A DNA stretch of 64,000 bases from Rhizobium leucaenae USDA 9039 (GTDB taxonomy: Bacteria > Pseudomonadota > Alphaproteobacteria > Rhizobiales > Rhizobiaceae). This document shows, piece after piece, positions 34,650-43,373 of this stretch. A model generated the notes under the pieces. The model was not told the DNA's origin, did not search any database, and saw nothing but the letters and a program-made list of their open reading frames with translations. A program made the position numbers and the translations under genes. Position 1 is the first letter of the stretch, and each line of letters begins with the position of its first letter. The DNA is taken from the NCBI RefSeq assembly GCF_000426285.1, contig NZ_AUFB01000019.1:1-64000 (forward strand), read 5' to 3'.

Positions 34650-36611
34650 ATGCGCTGCTTTACCGTACTTGGACCCTCACAGACCGGAAAATCGACGGTC
34701 GTTGAAAAGCTCAGCTCGCTGGAGGGGCCGCCTAGAAAATCCAGCTCCCCATACGGGCTGAACTTGACGGAATTTACCTTTGCAAACGAAACCTGGTGTG
34801 CGTTGGATGCGCCGGGACCTAATGAAGCGCTGCCGCATGTACAGCATGCGCTTCTTGCCAGCGACGCCTGCATCCTGTGCATTTCACCGGCGCCCGACGA
34901 GGCTGTGCTCGCCGCGCCCTATCTGCGCGTGATCGAAGCGTCGGGGACGCCTTGCATCCTCTTCATCAACCGCATGGACGAGCCGAGGGGACGGCTGAGG
35001 GACGTGATCGCCGCGCTTCAGGATTATGCCGATCACGCGCTTCTGCTTCGCCAGATCCCGATCCGCGAGGGGGACAGAATCGTCGGTAGTTGCGATCTGA
35101 TTTCGGAGAGGGCATGGCAATACCGGGAAGGTCAGACGTCGGCACTGATCGCAATTCCCGAAAGTACCGCCGAACGCGAGCATGAAGCGCGCACCGAGCT
35201 GCTGGAGCACCTGTCCGAATTCGACGATTGGCTCCTCGAGGAATTGATCGAGGACCGGGAACCGGCGAGCGACGCGCTTTATGCGATCTCGTCGCGCGTT
35301 CTGAGGGAAAACAAGATTATCCCGGTGCTGATCGGTGCTGCAAGCCATGGAAATGGCATGATGAGGCTAATGAAGGCGTTGCGCCACGAGGCGCCCCCCG
35401 TATCGGCTCTTCGGCAGCGTCTTGCGCGTGCGGGCGCCGTCGACGAGGGAAGGCTGACAGCCGTGAGCTTCCATGCCTATCATCGTCAGAATATCGGCAA
35501 GACGGTGCTGGTGCGTGCGCTTAATGAGGGATTGCGGCAAGGCGCATCACTGGGCGGCTCCAGCCTCGGCGCCGTGCAGGATCCCGCAAACGGACGATCC
35601 AATTCAGCGGTCATACCTGCGCCCGGGGATGTCTTCGCGGCGGTCAAGTCCGACCATCTGCCCGTCCCGTCGCTTTTGACATCAGACGCGACGGTCATGC
35701 CGCCCGAGTGGACGGAGCCACCCACGCCGATGCTCGAACGGATTCTCGTTCCGGGCAGCGAACGCGATGAAAACAAGCTCTCCGAAACATTGGCGAAACT
35801 TTCCGAGACGGATCGGGGCCTGATCGTCCTACAGGAGGAAGGCACCGGCGCTCAGCTCGTGCGCGCCCAGGGACCTGTGCATCTGCGCGATCTCTGCCGA
35901 ACCCTGGCCGATGTCTTTCATATCGATGTGACCGACCGGACGCCCAGCCCGATCTACCGCGAGACAATCGCGAAATCATCGGATGTTCATTACCGCCATC
36001 GCAAACAGACGGGCGGCGCCGGGCAATTCGCGGATGTGAAGCTGAACATCCATCCCAACGCCCGCGGCCAGGGTTTCACCTTCAACGAAACGGTCAAGGG
36101 CGGCGTCGTTCCGCGCAACTACATCCCCGCCGTCGAAGCGGGCGCGCGCGAAGCGATGGAGAAAGGGCCGCTCGGTTTTCAGGTCATCGATGTCGGCGTA
36201 ACGCTGCAGGACGGCCAGCACCATGCTGTCGACAGTTCGGAACACGCCTTCCGGACCGCGTCGAAAATGGGCGTGCGGCAGGCGCTTTCCGAAGGAGCGA
36301 CCGTCTTGATGCAGCCGATCTTCCGCTGCGAAATTCACATACCGTCGGTCTATTCCGGCAATCTCGTCCAGATCGTCTCGGCCCTCAAAGGCCAGGTCCT
36401 CGGCTTCGATCGCGATGAGACGGCGAAGGGATGGGACATTTTCCGCGCACTCGTTCCGGGCAGCGCGCTCGATGATCTGGCGCGCGCGCTACGCTCGGCG
36501 ACGCAGGGCATCGGCTATTTTTCCAAGGCCTTCGATCATTTCGAAGAGCTTTATGGCAAGGAGGCGGACGCCGTCATCAAGGCGCACGAGACATTCCGAG
36601 CCGAGCACTGA
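34650..36611 (+). CDS. EF-G-like translational GTPase paralogue
   Basis: From MRCFTVLGPSQTGKST at 34650, preceded by GGAGG, the protein has 653 residues and follows EF-G domain order (G, II, III, IV, V). The P-loop GPSQTGKST is at 8-16, the DxxG element is DAPGPNE, and the guanine-specificity motif reads NRMD instead of NKxD. The switch I region is shortened and lacks the usual threonine context. Late regions YRETIAKSSDVHYRHRKQTGG and RSVYSGNLVQIVSALKGQ-like segments match domains IV-V. Canonical EF-G is near 700 residues. Paralogues like this occur in Rhizobiales and their role (recycling, stress translation or none) is not settled. Confidence 0.85.
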   Translation: MRCFTVLGPSQTGKSTVVEKLSSLEGPPRKSSSPYGLNLTEFTFANETWCALDAPGPNEALPHVQHALLASDACILCISPAPDEAVLAAPYLRVIEASGTPCILFINRMDEPRGRLRDVIAALQDYADHALLLRQIPIREGDRIVGSCDLISERAWQYREGQTSALIAIPESTAEREHEARTELLEHLSEFDDWLLEELIEDREPASDALYAISSRVLRENKIIPVLIGAASHGNGMMRLMKALRHEAPPVSALRQRLARAGAVDEGRLTAVSFHAYHRQNIGKTVLVRALNEGLRQGASLGGSSLGAVQDPANGRSNSAVIPAPGDVFAAVKSDHLPVPSLLTSDATVMPPEWTEPPTPMLERILVPGSERDENKLSETLAKLSETDRGLIVLQEEGTGAQLVRAQGPVHLRDLCRTLADVFHIDVTDRTPSPIYRETIAKSSDVHYRHRKQTGGAGQFADVKLNIHPNARGQGFTFNETVKGGVVPRNYIPAVEAGAREAMEKGPLGFQVIDVGVTLQDGQHHAVDSSEHAFRTASKMGVRQALSEGATVLMQPIFRCEIHIPSVYSGNLVQIVSALKGQVLGFDRDETAKGWDIFRALVPGSALDDLARALRSATQGIGYFSKAFDHFEELYGKEADAVIKAHETFRAEH

Positions 36612-36637
36612 GCGGCTCGTGACAGGTGAACATAGAC

Positions 36638-36670
36638 GGAGCGGCCGTGGTGACGGCCGCTCCCCTTTTC
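36638..36670 (+). terminator. Rho-independent terminator after the EF-G-like gene
   Basis: An 11-bp perfect stem GGAGCGGCCGT (36638-36648) with ACGGCCGCTCC (36653-36663) is followed by CCTTTTCTC. Confidence 0.88.
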
Positions 36671-36750
36671 TCATGCAGGGCTGACAAGTCTTTTGACTTT
36701 GTCGGCAGCCAAGAAAGCGGTGCGCATGGCGCGCACCACATGATCTGCGC

Positions 36751-37752
36751 TTACAAAGAAGCTTCGATTTTCTTGGCCGCTTCCGGCGAAACCCACTTCG
36801 TCCAAACGTCCTTGTTTTCCTTCAGGAAGTGCTTGGCGCCGTCTTCGCCGCTCGCCTGATTGTCCGTCATCCAGGCCATCAGCTTGTTGACGGTCTCGTT
36901 GCTCCAGGAGCGCTTCGAAAGGTAGTTCATGACATCCGGACCAACCTTCTCGGAGAAGGGCTTTGCAACAAGCGTGACGACATGGTCTGTGGGCCAGGCG
37001 TTCGGCTTCGGATCGGGGCAGTCCGCAACGGTATTGCAGCGCTTCCATTCCGCAGGATCGCTCGGCACGCCTGCATCGAGCTTCACCATCGCGTATTTGC
37101 CGAGAAGAGCGGTCGGGGCCCAGTAGTAGCCAACCCAGCCCTCTTTGCGCTCGTAAGCTTTGGCAATCGAGCCGTCGAGGCCGGCGGCCGAGCCGGTGTC
37201 GACGAGCGTGAAGCCTGCCTTTTGAGCATTGAAGGCTTTATAATACTGCGAGGTGACGATCGTGCCGCCCCAGCCCTGCGGGCCGTTGAAAATGGCTCCC
37301 TTCTTGGAATCTTCCGGATCGGGGAAAATTTCGGGATGCTTCAGCATGTCCGGGATTGTCTTGATATCCGGATGAGCGTCGGCGATGTATTTCGGAATCC
37401 ACCAGCCCTGCACACCGCCGTCGGGTAGAGGCGAGCCAACTTGAACGATGCGCCCTTCCTCGGTTCCCTTCTTGACGACTTCGGGCAAAAGATCGATCCA
37501 GGCTTCCGGCGCGATGTCGGGCTGACCCTTTTCCGCCATGGAGGTGATCGTGGGGACGGTGTCACCCACAGTAATTTCGGCGCTGCAGCCGTAGCCTTCG
37601 TTCAGAATGATCTTGTCGAGGTTCGATAGCACCTCCGCACTTTGCCAGTTCATGCTGGCGATGGTGACGCTCCCGCATTCTGCGGCGCTTGCGATCGAAG
37701 CTCCGCCGAGCAGGCCAAACATCAGGCATGTGGACGCAAGTAGTTTTTTCAT
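36751..37752 (-). CDS. Glycine betaine/proline-type ABC substrate-binding protein (OpuAC family)
   Basis: The 333-residue protein has a signal peptide (MKKLLASTCLMFGLLGGASIASA) and an OpuAC domain with SVTIASMNWQSAEVLSNLDKIIL, PEAWIDLLPEV and the tryptophan-rich QGWWIPKYIADAHP and WVGYYWAPTALL that form aromatic boxes for quaternary amines. It binds betaine, choline or proline-like ligands in the periplasm. No permease or ATPase gene lies beside it, so it must use one encoded elsewhere. The dimethylglycine dehydrogenase-like gene upstream fits betaine use. GGGAG precedes the ATG. Confidence 0.9.
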   Translation of the reverse strand: MKKLLASTCLMFGLLGGASIASAAECGSVTIASMNWQSAEVLSNLDKIILNEGYGCSAEITVGDTVPTITSMAEKGQPDIAPEAWIDLLPEVVKKGTEEGRIVQVGSPLPDGGVQGWWIPKYIADAHPDIKTIPDMLKHPEIFPDPEDSKKGAIFNGPQGWGGTIVTSQYYKAFNAQKAGFTLVDTGSAAGLDGSIAKAYERKEGWVGYYWAPTALLGKYAMVKLDAGVPSDPAEWKRCNTVADCPDPKPNAWPTDHVVTLVAKPFSEKVGPDVMNYLSKRSWSNETVNKLMAWMTDNQASGEDGAKHFLKENKDVWTKWVSPEAAKKIEASL

Positions 37753-37897
37753 TGTCGCTCCCTCTTTTTACGGCATGTCTTGAACGAGCGGGTTTCGCCG
37801 CGTGAACCCGCTTCAACGGTCGTCAGGAGTGGTCCTCCTGCACTGACCGATCCCTGTAAAGCAACCGACGCGCAACGCCTGCCAACCTGCATTTCGC

Positions 37898-37933
37898 AAC
37901 TGCATATGCGCTGTGATCAGCGCATATGCAGTT
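37898..37933. promoter_or_regulatory. 36-bp palindrome upstream of the betaine-binding protein gene
   Basis: Perfect 16-bp arms AACTGCATATGCGCTG (37898-37913) and CAGCGCATATGCAGTT (37918-37933) flank TGAT. Each arm contains the self-complementary octamer GCATATGC, and the two octamers start 20 bp apart, about two helical turns. It is 146 bp before the ATG, suited to a dimeric or tetrameric regulator. The gap 37753-38369 contains no gene. Confidence 0.6.
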
Positions 37934-38293
37934 TAGCAGAGTTTGAAGGGCATGGCTCAAAACCGTGCTTATGTTCGCCGATCTGATTGATGCTGCTGTT
38001 GGCGGCAAATGTTCAACCAGCCCACACAAGGCATCAGGCTGCTTGAAAGCTGGGCATTCTATGCTGGCCATCATTGAAAGGGTACTGACCTTTCCCACGT
38101 CGACGAATGTGGATCACCGCTTTTGCCATCGTATATAGCGCGTCTGAATCACACATAGGAGTTTTGCGACAATCCGGTGTTATTTCAAGACATTGACAAC
38201 GGGAGCAAGCAATAAGTCTTCCTCGAAGGCACGAGTCTCGATCTGGATTTCGAATGGCGCTCGAATTAGGCCCGGCGCAAGGCCGGTGTTTGG

Positions 38294-38322
38294 CTGACGC
38301 CGCCGAGATATGGCGGCGTCAG
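38294..38322 (-). terminator. Strong hairpin downstream of the dimethylglycine dehydrogenase-like gene
   Basis: CTGACGCCGCC (38294-38304) pairs perfectly with GGCGGCGTCAG (38312-38322). It lies 48 bases after the stop on the minus strand and is not followed by a T-run, so termination is likely but not certain. Confidence 0.55.
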
Positions 38323-38369
38323 AAATCGCTCCAATGCGTGTTGTCGAAGTGCTGGCCCCTGCGAAGCAC

Positions 38370-40931
38370 CTAGCTTTTCGGCTTCAGGCTTTCAGGGTCA
38401 TAGATCGGCTTGTAACCGATGCCGACCACCTCGACCGGATAGGTCTCGGCAAAATATTCGATGTTCAGCCTGCGTCCTTCCTGGCAATAGCTCCACGGCA
38501 GGTAGGCGAGCGCGATGTTCTTGCCGATAGTGGGACCAAAGGCGATCGAAGTCGTATAGGAGCGGCGGCCGAGCTCATCCACCAGGACCTTGCCGGTTTC
38601 CGGATCCATGACCGGGAGGTTGCCGAGCGGATAGCGGGCGACACCCTGGCTGTCGACGTTGTCGATCATGACGAGCGTGCAGAGCACGGCCGGTTGATGG
38701 TCGCGCGCCTTGTACTCCAGATGTTTCGCCTTACCGCGGAAGTCAGCTTCCTTGACCTTCGGGCGGGCAAGGTCGCATTCGAGCAGGTTGTACTGCGTCA
38801 GGAGGTCCGCGTTCTGCAGGCGCAGGCTTTTCTCCAAGCGGCGCGAATTGGCATAGGTTTCGACGCCGAAGGCCATGATACCCGTTGCACGCAGCGCATC
38901 CCAGACGGCAAGCCCATCCTCGTAGGCCATGTGCAGTTCCCAGCCCTGCTCGCCGACATAAGAGATGCGGAAGGCAGTGACCCGCTTGCCGGCGATTTCG
39001 ATGGGCTTGATCGCGGCAAAGGCGAAGTTTTCGGGATCGAGTCCCGCCGGATCGGCAACGACCTTCTTCAGCGTGGCGCGGGCGTTCGGACCCCAGATGC
39101 CGATGGTGACGAACTTTTCGGAGACGTCCGTGACGGTGACGTTAAAGCCCTTATCCTCGGCAATACGCTTGATGTAGTGGAAATCGCGCGGGCCGGCGTC
39201 GGCTCCGTCGATAACGCGGCAGCGATCGGCCATGCGGATGACCGTCAAGTCGGCACGCACCATGCCCTCGTCGTCGAGGAAGTGGGTATAGATGCCCTTG
39301 CCGATATTGGCGTCGCCGCCGATCTTTGCGGCGCAGACCCATTCCATGAGTTCGACATGGTCAGGCCCTTCGACATCGAACATGTAGAAGTGGCTGAGGT
39401 TGACGATACCGCAGTCCTCGCTCATCGCCAGATGCTCGGCATTGGAGACGCGCCAGAAGTGGCGATTGTCCCATTCGTTTTCGCGAACCGGAACCCGGTC
39501 GCCGTATTTCTCCAGCAGATGTTCGTTGGCGGCGTAGCCGTGAGCACGCTCCCACCCGCCGAGTTCCATGAAATAGCCGCCAAGCTCCTTTTCGCGCTCG
39601 TAGAAAGGCGAGCGCTTGACGTTGCGGCTCGAGGCATAGGGTTCGCGCGTATGGACCGCCGGGAAATAGATCTTCTGCGCGGCTTCGTAGCAGCGACTTT
39701 CGATAAATTTCTCTTCGAGCTGGTGCGGGTAGAAGCGCGAATAGTCGATGCTGGCGTGGTCGATCTCGGTGCGGCCATCGGTCATCCAGTCGGCGATCAA
39801 CTTGCCGTATCCGGGACCGTCCTTGACCCAAATGGCGACGCAGTACCAGAGGCCACGCACCTTCTGGCTCTCGCCACAGGAGGGACCGCCGGCGGCGGAC
39901 ACTTGCAGGAGACCGTTGAAAGAGTGGCCTTCATTATAGCCGAGTTCGCCGAGAATTGGCGTCAGTTCCATGGCGCGTTCGAGCGGCTCGAGAATCTGCT
40001 CCATGTCCAGGTCGCGCTGCGACGGCGAGAGGCGTGCCTCGTGCTTTTCAAGCAATTCGCGCGGATGGCACATACGCGGATTGTCCTTCTCGTAGTAGCC
40101 CCACTCGATCTGTCCGCCTTCCGTGGTCTTCGGGTCGCCGGTGTCGCGCATATAGGCGGAGTTGCCCTGGTCGCGCAGCAGCGGATAGCCGATGTCCTTG
40201 CCAGTGCCTTCGAATTCGTTGTAGGGGCCGAAAAAGGTGAGGGGGTGGTCGACAGGCATGACCGGCAGATCTTCGCCAACCATTTCGGCGATCAAGCGGC
40301 CCCAGAGTCCGGCGCAGACAACGACGTGGTCGGCCATGATGGTGCCGCGATGGGTTACGACGCCCTTGATGCGGCCGCCTTCGACGATCAGTGACTTGGC
40401 CGGCGTGTTGCCGAACATTTTGAGCTTGCCGGATTTCTCCGCGGCGTCGACCAACTTGCCGGCGACCGTTTGCGAGCGTGGAACGACGAGGCCGGCATCC
40501 GGATCAAACATGCCGCCCATGACCTGATCTTCCTCGATCAGCGGGAACATCTGCTTGATCTCGGAGGGCGTCACGAGATGGGCGCGGGTGCCGAAAGACT
40601 TGGCCGATGTCACCTTGCGCTTGATCTCTTCCATCCAGGTATCGTCGCCGGTACGAGCGACTTCGAGACCGCCGATGCGGGCATAGTGGCCCATCTTTTC
40701 GAAGAAATCGATGGAGTACTGGGTCGTCCATACCGAGAGGTAGTCATGGCTGGTGGTGTAGCAAAAATCCGAGGCATGCGCCGTAGACCCGATGTCAGTG
40801 GGGATGCCCGATTTATCGATGCCGACAATGTCGTCCCAACCGCGTTCGATCAGGTGATGCGCGATCGACGCACCAACGATACCTCCGAGGCCGACGATGA
40901 CGACCCTCGCTGTTTCGGGAAACGCTGACAT
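38370..40931 (-). CDS. FAD oxidoreductase-GcvT fusion (dimethylglycine/sarcosine dehydrogenase-like)
   Basis: The 853-residue protein has an N-terminal DAO-type FAD domain (about 1-420) with the dinucleotide motif VVIVGLGGIVGASIAHHL, the central FAO linker region, and a C-terminal GcvT-like folate-binding domain (about 430-850) with FVTIGIWGPNARATLKKV, GEQGWELHM and NSRRLEKSLR. Enzymes of this layout oxidatively demethylate dimethylglycine, sarcosine or related N-methyl compounds and pass formaldehyde to tetrahydrofolate. It is divergent from an AraC-type gene (41288), now frameshifted, and near a betaine-binding protein, which supports betaine or dimethylglycine breakdown. Confidence 0.92.
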   Translation of the reverse strand: MSAFPETARVVIVGLGGIVGASIAHHLIERGWDDIVGIDKSGIPTDIGSTAHASDFCYTTSHDYLSVWTTQYSIDFFEKMGHYARIGGLEVARTGDDTWMEEIKRKVTSAKSFGTRAHLVTPSEIKQMFPLIEEDQVMGGMFDPDAGLVVPRSQTVAGKLVDAAEKSGKLKMFGNTPAKSLIVEGGRIKGVVTHRGTIMADHVVVCAGLWGRLIAEMVGEDLPVMPVDHPLTFFGPYNEFEGTGKDIGYPLLRDQGNSAYMRDTGDPKTTEGGQIEWGYYEKDNPRMCHPRELLEKHEARLSPSQRDLDMEQILEPLERAMELTPILGELGYNEGHSFNGLLQVSAAGGPSCGESQKVRGLWYCVAIWVKDGPGYGKLIADWMTDGRTEIDHASIDYSRFYPHQLEEKFIESRCYEAAQKIYFPAVHTREPYASSRNVKRSPFYEREKELGGYFMELGGWERAHGYAANEHLLEKYGDRVPVRENEWDNRHFWRVSNAEHLAMSEDCGIVNLSHFYMFDVEGPDHVELMEWVCAAKIGGDANIGKGIYTHFLDDEGMVRADLTVIRMADRCRVIDGADAGPRDFHYIKRIAEDKGFNVTVTDVSEKFVTIGIWGPNARATLKKVVADPAGLDPENFAFAAIKPIEIAGKRVTAFRISYVGEQGWELHMAYEDGLAVWDALRATGIMAFGVETYANSRRLEKSLRLQNADLLTQYNLLECDLARPKVKEADFRGKAKHLEYKARDHQPAVLCTLVMIDNVDSQGVARYPLGNLPVMDPETGKVLVDELGRRSYTTSIAFGPTIGKNIALAYLPWSYCQEGRRLNIEYFAETYPVEVVGIGYKPIYDPESLKPKS

Positions 40932-41287
40932 TTTTACCCCTCTTCGTTTCTAATGAGGTTGAAATTCACTCTATGAGACCGGGTCTAGCAATGTTTTCGA
41001 TGGACCATGCGACAGACTCCGACAGCAGATGTTCCATGCGTGCCATCCGAAGCTACGAGTCAGCCAGTCCCACTTCTGACATTTACCTCATGGCCAGGTC
41101 GTCCGCTGAGCGCAATATCCCATTCTTCGGTCAGAGGCACTAGAACTCTGAAGGCGACAAGCGCGCCGCTGTGCAAAAGGCGCCTTGCCTATCGCCCAAA
41201 TCCATGTTCTTTCCACGATAGCCAAGTCTCTGGAAAATCGTTGCGTAGCCTTTCTATTCCGTTACCACCCCGACCCCGAGAAGCGAA
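40932..41287. other. Divergent promoter region, dehydrogenase and AraC genes
   Basis: The 356-bp gap lies between divergent starts. It contains no credible gene. I see no long perfect repeat; the region presumably holds the binding sites of the neighbouring AraC-type regulator. Confidence 0.4.
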
Positions 41288-42401
41288 ATGAGCGTTGAAG
41301 CCGCGCCCGGCGCAGACGGACAGCCGCTTTTGTTTGATGCGGCCGCTTTCGCCTCGCCACAGCAGGGATTCGAGCGGTTGTGCGAGCTGATCGTCGACAT
41401 TTGTGACGCAACGCTGCTTGGCGAAGCGGAGAATTTCCGGTTCGTGGCCACGACGCTGCATCTCGGCAGCGCGTTGCTGCTGGAAAGCCGATCGAGCGCC
41501 TTGCGCTATAATAGGACGCCCGAGCATATCGCTCGCGGTCTCGATCATTTTCAGCTCGTCATATATCTCGGCGGCGGCGCTGAGTTCATCGTCGGCGAGC
41601 GCACCTTCCTGCAGCGGGCGGGCGATGTCTCGCTGATCAATATGAGCAAACCCCATCTGACGCGCGAAATCCCGGGCGACGACGGTGTCGTTCAGGTCTT
41701 GAGCTTCATGCTTCCTCGCCCTTTGCTGGCGCCCCTGTTCGCTGCAATCGAAAACATTCCGGCGATTGTCTGCAAGGCGCGAGACGGCATTTGGCATGCT
41801 GATCGGCGAGCATATGCTGGCCCTGCGGCGTTGCGCGACGCAACTTACGCAGATGGAGCGCCAAGCGGCGGCACAATCCCTGACGCAGCTCGCAGCCGGC
41901 GGCATGGAGTGGCACGCCGACAGCGCAGACGTCCTGCCACGCCTATCTCAGGAGGCGCTGCGGACCAGGATCAAACGGCATATCGAGGAGAATCTCGGCG
42001 CAGATTCGCTCGACGTCGCCAATCTCTGCCGTCGCTTCGCGCTGTCGCGTGCGAGCCTCTATCGTCTATTTGCGCCGCAGAGCCCCGCAAGCTACATTCA
42101 GCAGCGCCGGCTTCACCGCGCCTTCGCCATCCTGGTTTCTCCGGCATTCCGCCCCTGGCGGATCATCGATGTCGCCATCGAATGCCAGTTCAGCTCGGAC
42201 GCAACCTTCATCCGCGCCTTTCGTCGCGAGTTTGGCATCACGCCGGGGGAAGCGCGCGAGCGTTCATTGCGGAGCGCCAATGCACCTCCCGACGATCACC
42301 CGGCCGAGCCGCGCCCCGACGCGGAATCGGCCCGCTGGGTGGCCCAGCTTACCGGCGCCATGCCGCAACTTTCGGTGCTTCGTACCGAACGCCGGCGGTA
42401 G
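41288..42401 (+). pseudogene. AraC-family regulator interrupted by a frameshift
   Basis: An N-terminal ligand-binding half (MSVEAAPGADGQPLLF through LFAAIENIPAIV) is read in one frame to about 41775. The rest, starting SARRETAFGMLIGEHMLAL and including the AraC helix-turn-helix pair (NLCRRFALSRASLYRLF and ATFIRAFRREFGITPGEAR), is read in another frame to 42401. The two halves join smoothly if one base is removed at about 41766-41775. Total length would be about 370 residues, normal for the family. Either the gene is dead or the base call is wrong. The beginning has GAGAAG before the ATG. Confidence 0.85.
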
Positions 42402-42517
42402 CCGCTCGCCTCAAGATATGAGACGGTGTGCAAGGCGCGATGGAATATACGGCAAAGCCGCCTTTTCCCGCTTCCGCTAGCGTCCGCGCTTTCTAACGCA
42501 AGGAGAAGGAGATAGGC

Positions 42518-42826
42518 GTGAATAGGATCGGCATGGCTGTGTTCGGACCGCTAAGTGCAATATTCCTGTTGAGTGCGGCCTGTGCTTTCGCGCAGGACCA
42601 TGTCGGTATCGTCTATCGCTGCGACGACGGCACAACGTTGACTGCAAGCTTCATGAATTCGACCAAAGAGGCCCTGATCACGACTGGTGGAAACAGCTTC
42701 CGCTTGCCGCAGGCGATGTCCGGTTCAGGTGCCCGCTACACGGATGGCAACGTGCTCTTCTGGATCAAAGGCAAAGACGCGCAGTTGGAACTAGCCGGCA
42801 GATCGACGAACTGCCATACGCAATAA
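42518..42826 (+). CDS. MliC-like lysozyme inhibitor domain protein
   Basis: The 102-residue protein starts at a GTG with an excellent AAGGAGAT site. A signal peptide (FGPLSAIFLLSAACAFA) is followed by the C-lysozyme inhibitor fold: YRCDDGTTLTASFMN, then SGSGARYTDGNVLFWIKGKDAQLE and a final NCHTQ; the two cysteines can pair. MliC proteins bind and inhibit c-type lysozymes in the periplasm and protect against host or competitor lysozyme. The signal peptide has a Cys near its end (SAACAFA), but a lipobox is not clear. Confidence 0.85.
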   Translation: MNRIGMAVFGPLSAIFLLSAACAFAQDHVGIVYRCDDGTTLTASFMNSTKEALITTGGNSFRLPQAMSGSGARYTDGNVLFWIKGKDAQLELAGRSTNCHTQ

Positions 42827-42844
42827 TTCAAAAAATCGAACGAA

Positions 42845-42868
42845 AAAGGCGCCCCTCCCGGCGCCTTT
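42845..42868. terminator. Bidirectional terminator between convergent genes
   Basis: AAAGGCGCC (42845-42853) pairs with GGCGCCTTT (42860-42868). The A-run before and T-run after suit both the MliC-like gene on plus and the small protein gene on minus. Confidence 0.85.
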
Positions 42869-42893
42869 GGAATGAGTTTTCCGGCAAGCGCGA

Positions 42894-43172
42894 TCAGTTG
42901 GCGGTGGCCATGCCGGCTTGCACCTCGACGATCGCTTGACTGACCAGGCTAAGCGCGTTGACGCGATGACCTCCCTTATTGGTCGCTCCCTTCTGCAGCG
43001 ATGATTTCGCAGCAAGCAGCGAATTGAGCGCCGACTGCATAAAAGGCTGATTGGAGCCCCATTGGGCTTCGGCGTGGCTCGGCTGCAGGACGATCATGGC
43101 ACTCGTAGCAACCGCCATTCCAACGCAAAATGCGACCGCCGAGCGGCGCGACAGTAATGATAAAAATTTCAT
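42894..43172 (-). CDS. Small periplasmic helical protein
   Basis: From MKFLSLLSRRSAVAFCVGMA at 43172, preceded by GGAG, the protein has 92 residues. A signal peptide ends near AEA-QWG. The mature 56 residues hold the motif QPFMQSALNSLLAAKSSLQK followed by NKGGHRVNALSLVSQAIVEV, a helical hairpin that recurs in many periplasmic proteins of Proteobacteria and has no assigned function. The repeated leucines and small residues point to packing in a bundle. It is a single gene, convergent with the MliC-like gene. Confidence 0.75.
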   Translation of the reverse strand: MKFLSLLSRRSAVAFCVGMAVATSAMIVLQPSHAEAQWGSNQPFMQSALNSLLAAKSSLQKGATNKGGHRVNALSLVSQAIVEVQAGMATAN

Positions 43173-43373
43173 CAACGACTCCATTAAATCTAAATTTCGT
43201 GGCGAGAGATCAATCACTTACGTTGCGCAAAATACGTAGCTGCGAATGGGAGGCAATCACCGGAAAGCACATTTGTGAGGCCGGAAACAAAATTGATACG
43301 TTCAGAAAACTTCGCTGAGACACCCGGCAAATACTGGATGCGAAACGGGCCGGCATAGCCGGCCCATCCACAA

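Noticed and set aside
38310..40394. Very long plus-strand open frame (694 codons) opposite the dimethylglycine dehydrogenase-like gene
   Set aside because: It is a mirror of a strongly biased GC-rich gene: no ribosome site, no recognisable domain, and the minus-strand protein is unmistakable.
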